A stretch of 64,000 nucleotides of DNA from Chloroflexota bacterium (GTDB lineage Bacteria; Chloroflexota; Anaerolineae; Aggregatilineales; Phototrophicaceae): the NCBI GenBank assembly GCA_026709625.1, contig JAPOSR010000041.1, positions 19,732-83,731 of the forward strand, given 5' to 3'. The position numbers were made by a program, and so were the translations under genes. Positions 37,585 through 46,887 of the stretch are shown here, piece after piece (position 1 is the stretch's first letter; each line of letters opens with the position of its first letter). The notes beneath the pieces are model-generated. The model was not told the origin of the DNA and ran no database searches. It saw only the letters and a program-made list of their open reading frames with translations.

Positions 37585-39198
37585 ATGTTGACCCTGGAAG
37601 AAGCGCTTCAATCACCCATATTGAATCAAGCGAAGGTCGTGGCTGGCGCAGGGGGGCTGGCGCGCGCCATCCGCTGGGTGCATATCGTCAATGTGCCCAA
37701 CATGGCCGACTGGCTGCATGGCGGCGAGTTGGTGCTGACGACCGTGCTGAATATGCCCGCTGGCGAAGATGCCCAGCGCGAATTTCTGCGCCAGTTGGCC
37801 GCCAGGGGCATTGTGGCTGTCGTCATCACCACCGGCTTGATGGTCGACGAAATCCCCGAACACCTGCGCGCGCTGGGTGACAAGCTGGGCTTGCCGCTGA
37901 TCGAGCTGCCCTACCAGACGCGCTTCGTCGACATCGCCAAGATCATCAACGAGCGCATCGCCCAAGCCAACCTCGATACCCTCAGCCGCGCGCTGTCTAT
38001 CCAACAGCAGCTTTCGCGGCTGGTGTTGGAGGGCGGCGGCTTTGTCGAGCTGGCGAATATGCTGGCGGAGCAGGTTGGGCACTCCATCAGCATCGAAAAC
38101 GAGCGCTTCGAGGCGATCGCCAGCAAGAATATCGCCGCGGTAGATTCGGCGCGCCGCTATACGATCGAGCATGGGCGCACCAATCCACAACTGATTGACG
38201 CGCTGGAAGGCGAATACCTGCCGCGTATCCGCGCTACATTGCGCCCTGTGCAGCTGCCTGTTATGCCCGCGCTGGGCTTGGAGATGGAACGTTTGCTGGC
38301 GCCCATTGTCGTGCACAGCGAGATTTATGGCTATATGTGGATCATCGCTGATGTGCAGGCGCTGACGCCTATCGACATGATGGCGATTGAGATCGGCGCG
38401 ACGGTGGCGGCGCTGCTGATGCTGCACCGAGAGTCATTGGCGGCGGCAGAGGCTTCGCTAAAAGGCAGCTTCGTGGCGCAGTTGATTGAAGCAAAAGGCG
38501 ATCCACAAAGCCTCTTGAGCGACCAGGCGCTGCGCTATGGGGTCGATCTGCGCTTGCCTTGGCGTATGCTGCTGGTCAGCCTGGGGGCGGCTTTGGCGCC
38601 GGCTGCCACACGCGCCTACCGCGTCATCAACCGCGTTGTAGCGCAGCGAGGAGCCGAGGCGGTGGCGGCGCAATTTGCCGGGCAAGTGGTCATCCTGGCG
38701 CAGGATGACGCCAACAACTGCCAAGCGCTGGCGGCGGCGCTGTTGGAGCGGCTGGAAGCCGGCGCGCGCATCGGCATAAGCGGCGTCTGCCAAGGAGCGC
38801 AAACAGTTGGCGATGCCCACCAGCAATGCGCGGATACGTTGATCATCGGCAGAAAGATCCAGCATGCCCAGCGACTTCACCATTTCGACGCGCTCGGCTA
38901 TATCCATACCTTGTATCAGGCAGGCGCGAGCAGCCTGTCGCGCAATGCCCAGGCACCGCTGCTGCGCCGCTTGCAGGCAGAGCAACAAGCCGACCTTTTT
39001 AATACGCTGGAAGTCTACCTGGATGCTGGCGGCAACAGCGTCCAGACCGCGCAGACGCTTTGCATCCACCGCAGCACCTTGAATTATCGGCTGGCGAGGA
39101 TTCGTGAAGTCTGCGCGGTGGATTTGTCTGCGCCGGTCACGCGGCTCGACCTGCAAGTCGCTCTCAAGCTGATGCGACTATTTGACGACACCGATTGA
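37585..39198 (+). CDS. PucR-type transcriptional regulator
   Basis: N-terminal PucR domain (VRWVHIVNVPNMADWLHGGELVLTT-like) and C-terminal HTH (GNSVQTAQTLCIHRSTLNYRLARI). Confidence 0.9.
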   Translation: MLTLEEALQSPILNQAKVVAGAGGLARAIRWVHIVNVPNMADWLHGGELVLTTVLNMPAGEDAQREFLRQLAARGIVAVVITTGLMVDEIPEHLRALGDKLGLPLIELPYQTRFVDIAKIINERIAQANLDTLSRALSIQQQLSRLVLEGGGFVELANMLAEQVGHSISIENERFEAIASKNIAAVDSARRYTIEHGRTNPQLIDALEGEYLPRIRATLRPVQLPVMPALGLEMERLLAPIVVHSEIYGYMWIIADVQALTPIDMMAIEIGATVAALLMLHRESLAAAEASLKGSFVAQLIEAKGDPQSLLSDQALRYGVDLRLPWRMLLVSLGAALAPAATRAYRVINRVVAQRGAEAVAAQFAGQVVILAQDDANNCQALAAALLERLEAGARIGISGVCQGAQTVGDAHQQCADTLIIGRKIQHAQRLHHFDALGYIHTLYQAGASSLSRNAQAPLLRRLQAEQQADLFNTLEVYLDAGGNSVQTAQTLCIHRSTLNYRLARIREVCAVDLSAPVTRLDLQVALKLMRLFDDTD

Positions 39199-39242
39199 CA
39201 GCGCGGCTGCCTGGGGGCAAGGCGCGAATCATCGCCTCGCCG

Positions 39243-39623
39243 CTACTCGACATGTTGTGGTGCCAGCGCCACAGCCATGGCGATCGCGTGCGTTTGGGTA
39301 TGGCTGAGGCTGATATCCCAAGCCGCCAGCTGCAATGTATCCGCCAGCCGCCGCGCCGCGCCATGCAAGACCAGGCTGGGTCGCCGCCGCGGGTTGTCGG
39401 TGCGGATTTCGATCTCGCGCCAAGCCACATCGCCGATGCCGCTGCCCAGCGCTTTTGCCACCGCTTCTTTGCCAGCGAAACGCGCAGCCAGCCGATGGGC
39501 TTTGCCAGCGCAGTCTTGCCGTTCGCCAGCGGTGAAGAAACGGTTAAGAAAGCGCTCGCCGCCGCGTTCGATCCCCGCCTTGATGCGCGCGCATTCGACC
39601 ATATCCACGCCACAGCGAATCAT
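39243..39623 (-). CDS. acpS: Holo-[acyl-carrier-protein] synthase
   Basis: MIRCGVDMVECARIKAGIERGGERFLNRFFT...RLAARFAGKEAVAKALG...SLSHTQTHAIAM. Confidence 0.92.
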   Translation of the reverse strand: MIRCGVDMVECARIKAGIERGGERFLNRFFTAGERQDCAGKAHRLAARFAGKEAVAKALGSGIGDVAWREIEIRTDNPRRRPSLVLHGAARRLADTLQLAAWDISLSHTQTHAIAMAVALAPQHVE

Positions 39624-39706
39624 TGGCAGATGCCCGCCTCGCTGCTAGCGCGATGCCGACACCACTGCGATAATGGCAGCGCACTTGCCCAACAGGCTGA
39701 GGATGC

Positions 39707-40303
39707 ATGATGTTTCATTGTCGGTTCACTATGGTTTTGTGTCTGTGCGTCTTGACGATGGTCGGCTGCGCAAACACAGCAGAGTCTACCCCGACGCCCA
39801 CACCAACGCAACACCACCAGGTAACCTACCTGGCCAACCGTCTGCGCCCCGGCTTCAAATTAACGCTGCCGGTGGACTGGCGCTATCGAGTGACCGAAAG
39901 CGGGCTTATGCTGGCGAACGACGCGCGCGCGCTGGAAGCGACGAACAACAGCAGCGTTATGCCCGCCGATACTTTGGTGGCAGATCTGTCGCTGCGGACA
40001 CCAGCCGAAATCATCACGGCAGGCGCGCGCAATGCCACGGAGCTTCTGGACGCCTTTGTGGGCAGGTCGCCCGATGCCTCTGAGGAATCGCAGTACCAAG
40101 TTGTCGACCTGCTGGAAATTGATGGTCGGGACGCGGCGCAGCTCTCGGCAACAATCGCCGCCAACGATACATTGCTGCTGGCGGTGGCGCTGGATGACCA
40201 TTATCTGCTGGCGGTGATCGTCGCGACAACGGACAAACTGCAAGAGCTGGCTGCGGACTTGAGCGATATCTTCGCTTCTGCGCAACTGCTGCAAACGCAA
40301 TAG
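39707..40303 (+). CDS. Putative lipoprotein of unknown function
   Basis: Signal peptide with lipobox-like MVGCAN, Thr/Pro linker. Confidence 0.75.
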   Translation: MMFHCRFTMVLCLCVLTMVGCANTAESTPTPTPTQHHQVTYLANRLRPGFKLTLPVDWRYRVTESGLMLANDARALEATNNSSVMPADTLVADLSLRTPAEIITAGARNATELLDAFVGRSPDASEESQYQVVDLLEIDGRDAAQLSATIAANDTLLLAVALDDHYLLAVIVATTDKLQELAADLSDIFASAQLLQTQ

Positions 40304-40328
40304 AAGCGCCTGAACGAGAGGGAAGCCC

Positions 40329-41003
40329 ATGGCGAGTTTTCGCTTTCGTTTGCGTCAGCGCTATTGGGCATGGGCAGCGCCGCATCAAATCCGCGGTTAC
40401 TTGCGGTCGGCTGCAGAGCCACGTCTGCAGATCGGCACGGGACCCAATCCCTTGCCCGGCTGGCTGAATACCACATTGACGCCTTTCCAGCCCGGCACAA
40501 TCTTCCTGGATGCCAGCCGCCCTTTCCCTATGCCCGATGCCAGCTTTGCGCTCATCTTCGGCGAGCATGTCATCGAGCATCTGGAATTTCACGAAGCCGC
40601 GCTGATGCTGGGCGAGTGCTTTCGCGCGCTGCGGTCTGGCGGCATATTGCGGGTGGCCACGCCCGACCTGGCGCAGATTATCGCGCTATATACATGCCCG
40701 GAAGCGCCGCCACAGCGCGCCTACATCCGCTGGATCATGGATACCTTCCGTTCGCAGATCGGCGAATACAACCCTGCCCATGCCATCAACCAGTCTTTTC
40801 ATGGCTGGCGGCACAAGTTTATCTATGACGCCCCGACCTTGATTCAAGCGCTCGCGGCTGCGGGCTTCATCAGGATCGAACGTTGCGAGCCCGGCGAAAG
40901 CGGCGATGACCGGCTGCGTGGCATCGAGCAGCACGGCGACCTGGTGAGCAATGATGCCGCCATGCGCTATGAAACCATGGTCTATGAAGCGCGCAAGCCA
41001 TGA
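40329..41003 (+). CDS. Class I SAM-dependent methyltransferase-like protein
   Basis: LQIGTGPNPLPGWLNT...PDASFALIFGEHVIEHL...ALRSGGILRVATPDL. Confidence 0.85.
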   Translation: MASFRFRLRQRYWAWAAPHQIRGYLRSAAEPRLQIGTGPNPLPGWLNTTLTPFQPGTIFLDASRPFPMPDASFALIFGEHVIEHLEFHEAALMLGECFRALRSGGILRVATPDLAQIIALYTCPEAPPQRAYIRWIMDTFRSQIGEYNPAHAINQSFHGWRHKFIYDAPTLIQALAAAGFIRIERCEPGESGDDRLRGIEQHGDLVSNDAAMRYETMVYEARKP

Positions 41004-41100
41004 GCCAGCCCACTCGGTCAGAATTCACAATGCCATTTGCAGGCATGTTCGGCTATGATGCGCTCAGATGCGACAGCAGTGATCCGAATGGTGCGCGCCT

Positions 41101-41412
41101 ATGCCTATTTATACCTATCGCCGTGAGGACGGCACGACATTTGATATCCGCCAGCGCTTTGGCGACAGCCCGCTGCAAACTTGTCCAGACACCCGGCAGG
41201 CGGTCCAGCGCGTGATCCAGCCAGCCGGCATCATCTTCAAGGGCAGCGGCTTTTATGTCAACGACAACAATAAAGCCAAGAACCCTGCCAAACCAGCCGC
41301 CAATGGCAATGGCAAATCCGCGGACAAGGACGCAAAAACCGCCACAAAAGCCGAAAGCAAACAAGCCAGCCAATCGCCCAGCCAAGACAAGGCTCCAGCA
41401 GCGGCGAAGTAA
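41101..41412 (+). CDS. FmdB-like putative regulatory protein lacking the zinc-ribbon cysteines
   Basis: MPIYTYRREDGTTFDIRQ...VIQPAGIIFKGSGFYVND. Confidence 0.8.
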   Translation: MPIYTYRREDGTTFDIRQRFGDSPLQTCPDTRQAVQRVIQPAGIIFKGSGFYVNDNNKAKNPAKPAANGNGKSADKDAKTATKAESKQASQSPSQDKAPAAAK

Positions 41413-41431
41413 CCGCGGCGGCAACGATAGG

Positions 41432-42538
41432 ATGCCCCCTATGCGACTGTATTTTGTGCGACATGGCATTGCCGAAGACCTGACAAGCAGCGACTTCATG
41501 CGCGAGCTGACCCCGCGTGGCGAACGGCGCGTCAAGACATCTGCCGCGGTGATGCGAGCGCTCGGCATCCAGCCACAGCGCATCTATAGCAGCCCTCGTC
41601 TGCGCGCGCGGCAAACCGCCGACATCATCGCGCAGGCGCTGGGTATGGGTGTAGAGCTGGCCGATTCGGTCAATTTCGGCTTTGACCTGGCTGATGCGCG
41701 CCGCCTGAGCGCCGATTGCGACGCCGAAATCATGTTTGTCGGGCACAACCCAGATATGAGCGAGATCGTCAGCGAGCTGACTGGCGCGGCGGTCTCCATG
41801 AAAAAGGGCGGCTTGGCGCGAGTGGACGCGTTTGCTGCAGAGGCGGGCGCTGGCGAGTTGGTCTGGCTGGTCGCGCCCAAAGTGTTTGACGCGCTGGCAG
41901 ACAACAAACAGACGGGCATTGTCCCTGCCCCAGCGCAGAAATTGCCCGATGTGAATGGCGGCTTGCACGAGTTGATTCGCCAGCGCTGGAGCCCGGTCGG
42001 CTTTGACCGCGAGCGCCCAATCAAGCGCGAAACCCTGCTGGGCATATTGGAAGCGGCGCGTTGGGCGGCATCGTCCAGCAACTTGCAGCCGTGGCGGTTT
42101 ATCGTGGCTCGCCGCGAAGACGAAGCGCAATTCGCCAAGCTGCTGTTGACGCTGCGCGAAGGCAATATCGCCTGGGCGCAACATGCCGCCGCGCTGATGG
42201 TCGCCTGCTCGCGCAAGTTCCGCAAAGAGACTGTGCCAAACCGACACGCCGGGCATGATCTGGGCTTGGCTGTGGGGCAGATGGTCTTGCAGGCGCTTTC
42301 GCAAGGCGTCTATGTCCACCAGATGGGCGGCTTCTTCCCAGAAAAAGCCCGCCAGCTCTATGCCATTCCCGACGACTTTGACCCGTACACCTGCATCGCC
42401 TTTGGGTATCGCGCCACCGAGCTTGGCCACTTGGCTGAGGCGCAGCGGGGACGAGATGCCTCGCCACGCGAACGTCAACCGCTTGACGAGATGGTCTTTG
42501 GCGGCGGCTGGGCGCAGGCAGCCAATTTCCTCGACTAG
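41432..42538 (+). CDS. Fusion: SixA-type phosphohistidine phosphatase + nitroreductase domain
   Basis: MRLYFVRHGIAED...IYSSPRLRARQTADII...FVGHNPDMSEI followed in frame by RQRWSPVGFDRERPI...EAARWAASSSNLQPWRFIVA. Confidence 0.88.
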   Translation: MPPMRLYFVRHGIAEDLTSSDFMRELTPRGERRVKTSAAVMRALGIQPQRIYSSPRLRARQTADIIAQALGMGVELADSVNFGFDLADARRLSADCDAEIMFVGHNPDMSEIVSELTGAAVSMKKGGLARVDAFAAEAGAGELVWLVAPKVFDALADNKQTGIVPAPAQKLPDVNGGLHELIRQRWSPVGFDRERPIKRETLLGILEAARWAASSSNLQPWRFIVARREDEAQFAKLLLTLREGNIAWAQHAAALMVACSRKFRKETVPNRHAGHDLGLAVGQMVLQALSQGVYVHQMGGFFPEKARQLYAIPDDFDPYTCIAFGYRATELGHLAEAQRGRDASPRERQPLDEMVFGGGWAQAANFLD

Positions 42539-42556
42539 CAGGCAAAGACGACAGCT

Positions 42557-43594
42557 ATGGCGCGGTATTTACTCACAGGCGGCGCGGGTTTTCTGGGCAT
42601 CAACCTGTGCAGGCATCTGCTGGCGCGCGGGCACGAAGTTGTTTCGCTGGATATCGCCGACTTTGATTATCCCGAGCGCGACCAAATCCGCGAGGTCTGC
42701 GGCGACATCCGCGACCGCGCCACTGTCGACCAAGCTATGCAAGGCGCAGATATTGTCGTGCATTGCGCGGCCGCCCTGCCCCTGTATACACAGGACGAGA
42801 TCATGAGCACCGACGTCGATGGCACGCGCGCGGTCCTCGAATCGGCGCGGCAGCACGGCGTCGAGCGCTTGATTCACATCTCGTCCACAGCGGTGTATGG
42901 CATTCCTGATCATCATCCTCTGCATGAAGACGATCCGCGCATCGGCGTCGGCGCCTATGGCGAGGCGAAGATCCTGGCGGAAGATATTTGCTTCGCCGAA
43001 CGCGAGCAGGGCTTGGTCGTACCGGTAATCCGCCCCAAGTCTTTCGTCGGTCCCGAGCGGCTGGGCGTGTTCGCCCTGCTGTATGACTGGGCGAAAGATG
43101 GTCGCGGCTTCCCTTTGCTGGGCGACGGGCGCAACCGCTATCAACTGCTGGATGTCGCCGACCTGTGCGAGGCAATCAGCCTGTGCGCCGAGCTGGGAGC
43201 CGAGCGCGTCAACGATACGTTCAATATCGGCGCAAAAGATTTCGCCACGATGGGCGAAGACTACCAAGCTGTGCTGGATTATGCCGGCTTTGGCAAGCGC
43301 ATCACCCACCTGCCCGCCACCCCGGCGATTTGGCTGCTGCGCGCGCTGGAGATGTTAAATCTGTCGCCGCTGTATACATGGGTCTATGAAACAGCCGCCA
43401 AAGACTCTTTTGTGTCGATCGAGCGAGCAGAGGCGCAGTTGGGCTTTGCGCCGCAATACAGCAACCAGGACGCCCTGCTGCGCAACTTCCAGTGGTATCT
43501 GGACAATCTGGCGGCTTTTGAAGACAGCGCCGGCATCTCGCACCGAGTCCCTTGGCGGCAGGGAGCCTTGCAGCTGGCCAAGCTGTTTTTCTAG
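42557..43594 (+). CDS. NAD-dependent epimerase/dehydratase (extended SDR)
   Basis: YLLTGGAGFLGINLCRHLLARGHEV; Y-x3-K region GAYGEAKILAE. Confidence 0.92.
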   Translation: MARYLLTGGAGFLGINLCRHLLARGHEVVSLDIADFDYPERDQIREVCGDIRDRATVDQAMQGADIVVHCAAALPLYTQDEIMSTDVDGTRAVLESARQHGVERLIHISSTAVYGIPDHHPLHEDDPRIGVGAYGEAKILAEDICFAEREQGLVVPVIRPKSFVGPERLGVFALLYDWAKDGRGFPLLGDGRNRYQLLDVADLCEAISLCAELGAERVNDTFNIGAKDFATMGEDYQAVLDYAGFGKRITHLPATPAIWLLRALEMLNLSPLYTWVYETAAKDSFVSIERAEAQLGFAPQYSNQDALLRNFQWYLDNLAAFEDSAGISHRVPWRQGALQLAKLFF

Positions 43595-43699
43595 CTGGCC
43601 AGCTCAGCGGCAATGCCTTGCTGGTTCTCGGCCTACGCTGCGGTTGGTTTTTTTACAACGTATACAGCCTGAACAATGCGCCAAGATTGAGAAACTGAC

Positions 43700-45250
43700 A
43701 TGGACGATATCAAGCGTGGCGGCATCGCTGTCATCGACTATGGATCGCAGACGACGCAGTTGATCGCCCGGCGCATCCGCGAGCTGGGTGTCTATGCCGA
43801 AATCTTCGCGCATGATGCAGCGCCAGAAGCAATCGAGCGGCGCCAGCCGGCTGGCTATATCTTGTCCGGCGGGCCCAGCAGCGTCTATGCGCCCGGCGCG
43901 CCGACCTTGTCGCCGTTTGTGTTGGAGCATGGCAAGCCGGTCCTGGGCATCTGCTATGGCATGCAGCTGCTGACGGCGGCATTGGGCGGGACAGTGGCGG
44001 CTTCTGCCAGCCGGGAATATGGACCTGCCCAGATCCAGCAGCGCGCTCACAGTCGCCTCTTGGCTGATACAGCGGCGGCGCAGCCGGTCTGGATGTCGCA
44101 TGGCGATCGCATCGAAGAACTGCCAGATGGTTTTCAGACGCTGGCCTATACCGCCAATTCGCCCTACGCGGCGATCGGCGATGTGGCGCGGCACCGCTAT
44201 GGCTTGCAATTTCATCCCGAAGTCGGGCACAGTCCACAAGGTAGCCAGATGCTGGGCAATTTCGTCTTTGGCATCTGCGGCTGCCAAGCCAAATGGAGCG
44301 CGGCCGCCTTCATTGATGAGGCTGTCGCGCGCATCCAGACACAGGTCGGCGATGAACGCGTGCTGCTGGCATTAAGCGGTGGAGTCGACTCGGCTGTTGC
44401 TGGGGCTTTGATCCAACGGGCGATCGGCAAGCGATTAACCTGCGTGTTTGTCGACAATGGCTTGCTGCGGCAGGGCGAAGCGGCGCAGGTCCTGCGCGTC
44501 TTTCGCAAAGAGCGCGGCATGCGGCTTATCGCGGTGAATGCGGCGGAAGAATTTTTGCAGGCATTGGCTGGCATCACCGAGCCAGAAACCAAGCGCAAAA
44601 TCATCGGCGCGCAATTCATCGATGTGTTCTCGCGGCAAGCGCGGCAGCTGCGTGGTCTGCGATTTTTGGCGCAAGGCACGATCTATCCCGATGTCATCGA
44701 AAGCGCGGCGGCGGGAAAATCTGCTCGGACGATCAAATCTCATCACAATGTCGGCGGCTTGCCAGAGGACCTCGACTTTGACTTGGTAGAGCCGCTGCGC
44801 GATTGCTTCAAAGACGAGGTGCGCAGGGCCGGCGAGGCGCTGGGCCTGCCCAGCTCGATCGTGTGGCGGCAGCCTTTCCCCGGCCCCGGGTTGGCGATCC
44901 GCTGTCTGGGCGAGTTAAGCTGGCAGCGCCTCGAGACACTGCGTCGCGCCGATGCCATTTTCACCGGCGAGCTGGTGGCGGCTGGCTTGCTGCGCGGCGA
45001 GACTGCGCAATGCTTTGCGGTGCTGCTGCCAGTCAGAAGCGTCGGCGTGATGGGCGACAAGCGCAGTTATGAAGAGACACTGGCGCTGCGGGCGGTTGCG
45101 ACAGACGACTTCATGACCGCCGACTGGGCGCGCCTGCCCTATGACTTGCTGGCAAAAATTAGCGCGCGCATCGTCAACGAGGTGGCGGGCATCAATCGCG
45201 TTGTCTACGACATCACCAGCAAGCCGCCGGGCACGATAGAATGGGAATAG
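43700..45250 (+). CDS. guaA: GMP synthase (glutamine-hydrolysing)
   Basis: [38 protein letters not shown]-terminal KPPGTIEWE. Confidence 0.97.
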   Translation: MDDIKRGGIAVIDYGSQTTQLIARRIRELGVYAEIFAHDAAPEAIERRQPAGYILSGGPSSVYAPGAPTLSPFVLEHGKPVLGICYGMQLLTAALGGTVAASASREYGPAQIQQRAHSRLLADTAAAQPVWMSHGDRIEELPDGFQTLAYTANSPYAAIGDVARHRYGLQFHPEVGHSPQGSQMLGNFVFGICGCQAKWSAAAFIDEAVARIQTQVGDERVLLALSGGVDSAVAGALIQRAIGKRLTCVFVDNGLLRQGEAAQVLRVFRKERGMRLIAVNAAEEFLQALAGITEPETKRKIIGAQFIDVFSRQARQLRGLRFLAQGTIYPDVIESAAAGKSARTIKSHHNVGGLPEDLDFDLVEPLRDCFKDEVRRAGEALGLPSSIVWRQPFPGPGLAIRCLGELSWQRLETLRRADAIFTGELVAAGLLRGETAQCFAVLLPVRSVGVMGDKRSYEETLALRAVATDDFMTADWARLPYDLLAKISARIVNEVAGINRVVYDITSKPPGTIEWE

Positions 45251-45268
45251 ACAAACCAGGAGGACGTT

Positions 45269-45502
45269 ATGCCAGCCGCTTATATCTTGATAGACTTGAA
45301 CATGTCGGTGGATTTCGCCGATTCGCTGCGGGAATTGCGCGATATTGACGGGGTAAAGCGCGCCGACCTGGTGGTGGGCCCCGACGACTGCATCGCCTAT
45401 GTCGAAGCCGCCGACAGCGCGCAGATGATGAATACCATTCGCGCCATCCGCAATGCGGCCGGCGTCAGCAAGACCGACACGCGCTCCATCGCCGAGGTGT
45501 AG
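45269..45502 (+). CDS. Stand-alone Lrp/AsnC-type ligand-binding (RAM-like) domain protein
   Basis: AYILIDLNMSVDFADSLRELRDIDGVKRADLVVGPDDCIAYVEAAD; no HTH. Confidence 0.75.
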   Translation: MPAAYILIDLNMSVDFADSLRELRDIDGVKRADLVVGPDDCIAYVEAADSAQMMNTIRAIRNAAGVSKTDTRSIAEV

Positions 45503-45894
45503 TGCGGCCAGCGCTGTTTGTCGCCGCGTTGATGATGCTGGCGGGTTGCAGCGCGCTGCTGCCAGCCCGTCCGCCAGCCCAGCTCGCCCATACGCCAGGC
45601 GCGCCTATCATCATCAGCGAGGGCAGCGTCGATGCCGGCGTTTTTCATGTCGACTATCCGCCGGCTTGGCGCGTCGTCAAGCTCAATGAAGCTGGTGGCG
45701 GCCTGCACCTGGCTTTTGTCGCGCCTGGTGGCGGCAGCATCACCCTGGCGCAGGTGGCTGGCGATACGGAAGGCGAAGAAATCTTGCGGCTGGACAATGG
45801 CTGGGGCGTGAAAGTCACCATTGTGCTGGCCGACACGCCCTCGCCTCACTTTCCCCGACAGGCGCAGGCGCTGGTCGCGTCGATCCACGCTTAG
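45502..45894 (+). CDS. Putative lipoprotein (GTG start overlapping preceding stop)
   Basis: MRPALFVAALMMLAGCSALLPARP lipobox. Confidence 0.7.
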   Translation: MRPALFVAALMMLAGCSALLPARPPAQLAHTPGAPIIISEGSVDAGVFHVDYPPAWRVVKLNEAGGGLHLAFVAPGGGSITLAQVAGDTEGEEILRLDNGWGVKVTIVLADTPSPHFPRQAQALVASIHA

Positions 45895-46115
45895 CTTTCA
45901 TCAGTTGTTTCAGCGGGGTCATTGCGCAGTTCGTTGAGCAGGCGCGCGATATCCACCAGCAAGTCGTCCAGGCGGCTTTCGGTGCGCTGGCTAACTTCGT
46001 CGAGGCGCTCGATAAGCTGGGCTGTCTCGCTGGGCGGGAAGCTGCGAAAAGCCAGCCAATACACCAGCGTAACCAGCGCCAGTGTTAATATCTGAAAAAC
46101 TTGCTCGAATTCCAT
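45891..46115 (-). CDS. Small membrane-anchored coiled-coil protein
   Basis: MEFEQVFQILTLALVTLVYWLAFRSFPPSETAQLIERLDEVSQRTESRLDDLLVDIARLLNELRN. Confidence 0.65.
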   Translation of the reverse strand: MEFEQVFQILTLALVTLVYWLAFRSFPPSETAQLIERLDEVSQRTESRLDDLLVDIARLLNELRNDPAETTDES

Positions 46116-46146
46116 AAAGCCTCCTTCGGCACGGCTATGCGCGCCG

Positions 46147-46656
46147 CTACATTTCTTTCGCCCAGAATTGCGGATGCAAGCTGGAGATTTCCATGCTGGC
46201 GGTATTGCTTCGGTGGGTTTTCCAGCGCAGTTTGAATGTGTGCGCGCCGGCATCCAGGTCGGTTATCAGCACAACCAGGCACAGCGGCACAGACTGATTG
46301 CGAAAGCCGTCTGCGCCAATCACAGACTGCGTGATGCCGTCGTCGGCGAAATAAAGCGAGCCATCAACAGCCAGGTTGAAGTGGACGGGTCTGGCGATCG
46401 CCGTCGATTTGACCGTGCCGGTGAAGCCGACCAGCACATCGCCGCCATGGGTCAGCAGCGATACCGAGAATTTGTCGCTTTCAATATCGACAAAGGTTTC
46501 CGACCGTGTGGAGAGCGTAGTGTTGCCAGTTACGATGACATTGGCGCTGTTGTCCAAGCGGTCTTTCAGGTGGTCCTGATTGTCGCGGACATACGTATTG
46601 AGGTCGGACGAAGTCAGCGGTTCGCTCGACCAAGTCTTTGGGCTGGTCCAAGCCAC
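46147..46656 (-). CDS. Orphan phage structural/tail-like protein
   Basis: VAWTSPKTWSSEPLTSSDLNTYVRDNQDHLKDRLDN resembles the N-terminal motif of phage minor structural proteins; start codon uncertain. Confidence 0.6.
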   Translation of the reverse strand: MAWTSPKTWSSEPLTSSDLNTYVRDNQDHLKDRLDNSANVIVTGNTTLSTRSETFVDIESDKFSVSLLTHGGDVLVGFTGTVKSTAIARPVHFNLAVDGSLYFADDGITQSVIGADGFRNQSVPLCLVVLITDLDAGAHTFKLRWKTHRSNTASMEISSLHPQFWAKEM

Positions 46657-46887
46657 GGCGCATCCTTTCTGGCAGGCGGGCAATGACAATAAACTAGAGC
46701 GTGTGTTCTGTTTTGGGGCGACTGGATGGTCGCTGCGGCAAAGCTGGACAAGGCAGGTCGCGCGAAAGCCAAGCGCAAAGACAGCGTGGATGCGCCATGC
46801 AGCAACAGATGCACGGGGAGCGTCGGCCTAGCGCTCGCTCAGCTAGCTCTATGGTGACTGGCTTTTTTCAAGTTTTGCTTGGGCTGC

